From Prevotellaceae bacterium UBA1787 (GTDB lineage: Bacteria; Bacteroidota; Bacteroidia; Bacteroidales; Bacteroidaceae), in NCBI GenBank assembly GCA_002315195.1, contig DCGD01000133.1:1-7570 (forward strand): 7,570 nucleotides of DNA, in the 5' to 3' direction. The first letter of the stretch is position 1. Every line of letters starts with the position of its first letter. Position numbers and translations under genes: made by a program. Positions 7,241-7,570 of this stretch are shown here, one piece after another. Below the pieces are notes generated by a model that saw only the letters and a program-made list of their open reading frames with translations, was not told where the DNA came from and did no database searches.

Positions 7241-7570
7241 TTACCATCTAATACTTTAAGTATGCCTAATGCTATATGATAAGCAAAATTAATAGGCACG
7301 GCATTTCCTATCATTTTAAAACCATACTGTGTACCACCAAAAAAATTGAAATCCATTGGAAAAGACTGCAAACATGCCGCTTCTCTTACTGTAATGCTTC
7401 TTTCTTGCTCTGCATCTGGATGAATAAACATATACCCATCCTTACTCAAATGAGCCACTATTGTATGTGACGCTTTGTCCCATTCAAGACTCTTATATTT
7501 TTGAAATTGAGTTGTATGTCCCGTTGTCTTTAAATAATAATCAACCATTTCTTTATGACTAATATGATTG
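7237..7570 (-). CDS. Cytosine-C5 DNA methyltransferase, C-terminal part (5' end outside window)
   Basis: The last 110 residues of a Dcm-type enzyme that methylates carbon 5 of cytosine in a specific DNA site. The visible part holds SHTIVAHLSKDGYMFIHP, then motif IX RSITVREAACLQSFP and motif X MIGNAVPINFAYHIA, the standard C-terminal end of this family. The frame stays open past the ATG at 7548 to the window edge (NHISHKE precedes it), so that ATG is internal. The AdoMet-binding motif I, catalytic PCQ motif IV and target-recognition domain must lie beyond 7570. The TGA stop (7237-7239) overlaps the start of the next gene as ATGA, so it heads a co-translated set with the methyltransferase-like protein, NTPase and nuclease. 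The operon promoter is therefore outside the window. The recognition sequence cannot be read from this part. Confidence 0.92.
   Translation of the reverse strand, partial: NHISHKEMVDYYLKTTGHTTQFQKYKSLEWDKASHTIVAHLSKDGYMFIHPDAEQERSITVREAACLQSFPMDFNFFGGTQYGFKMIGNAVPINFAYHIALGILKVLDGK

Noticed and set aside
7237..7548. A complete small 103-residue protein starting at the ATG at 7548
   Set aside because: The frame is open upstream to the window edge and the content is only motifs IX and X of a C5 methyltransferase, so this is the C-terminal part of a longer gene.
1..7570. CRISPR arrays, tRNA/rRNA genes, insertion sequences or integrases
   Set aside because: I saw no spaced repeats, no tRNA-like cloverleaf and no transposase or recombinase motifs in the translations.

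Overview
The window looks like a stretch of a Bacteroidetes genome, most like the Prevotella/Bacteroides group. The evidence is a sorting-tail-like C-terminus at the left edge, an exported M28 peptidase of a type common there, and the absence of clear Shine-Dalgarno sequences. The genus is inferred from protein style only.

Left part (1-1715, + strand): the last 41 codons of an exported protein ending in a type IX secretion-like C-terminal tail, then a complete exported M28 zinc aminopeptidase with all expected metal ligands. A short intergenic region (1716-1817) holds a tandem 8-mer and a strong 11-bp hairpin. The hairpin sits between two convergent transcription units.

Right part (1818-7570, all - strand, transcribed right to left): a compact operon-like block. 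It begins off the right edge with a cytosine-C5 DNA methyltransferase, of which only the C-terminal motifs IX and X are visible. Next comes a 240-residue phage-type protein with PPC and ENP motifs reminiscent of C5 methyltransferases. A McrB-like AAA+ NTPase with a new-looking N-terminal domain follows, then a 779-residue DUF2357/PD-(D/E)XK_7 nuclease that plays the McrC role. Junctions are a 4-nt overlap, a 4-nt overlap and a 3-nt gap. After 39 nt comes a uracil/hypoxanthine-DNA glycosylase superfamily gene.

The best reading is a McrBC-related restriction-modification system of the LlaJI/BsuMI style: C5 methylation protects the host, and an NTP-driven motor plus PD-(D/E)XK nuclease cuts unmodified DNA. 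The alternative, a type IV system that cuts methylated DNA, is harder to reconcile with a co-transcribed C5 methyltransferase. The block is visibly A+T-richer than the peptidase and glycosylase genes. This suggests a horizontally acquired defence island whose left boundary lies near 2454-2495, with the glycosylase probably a resident gene. The least understood parts are the small methyltransferase-like protein, the NTPase N-terminal domain and the nuclease C-terminal domain.
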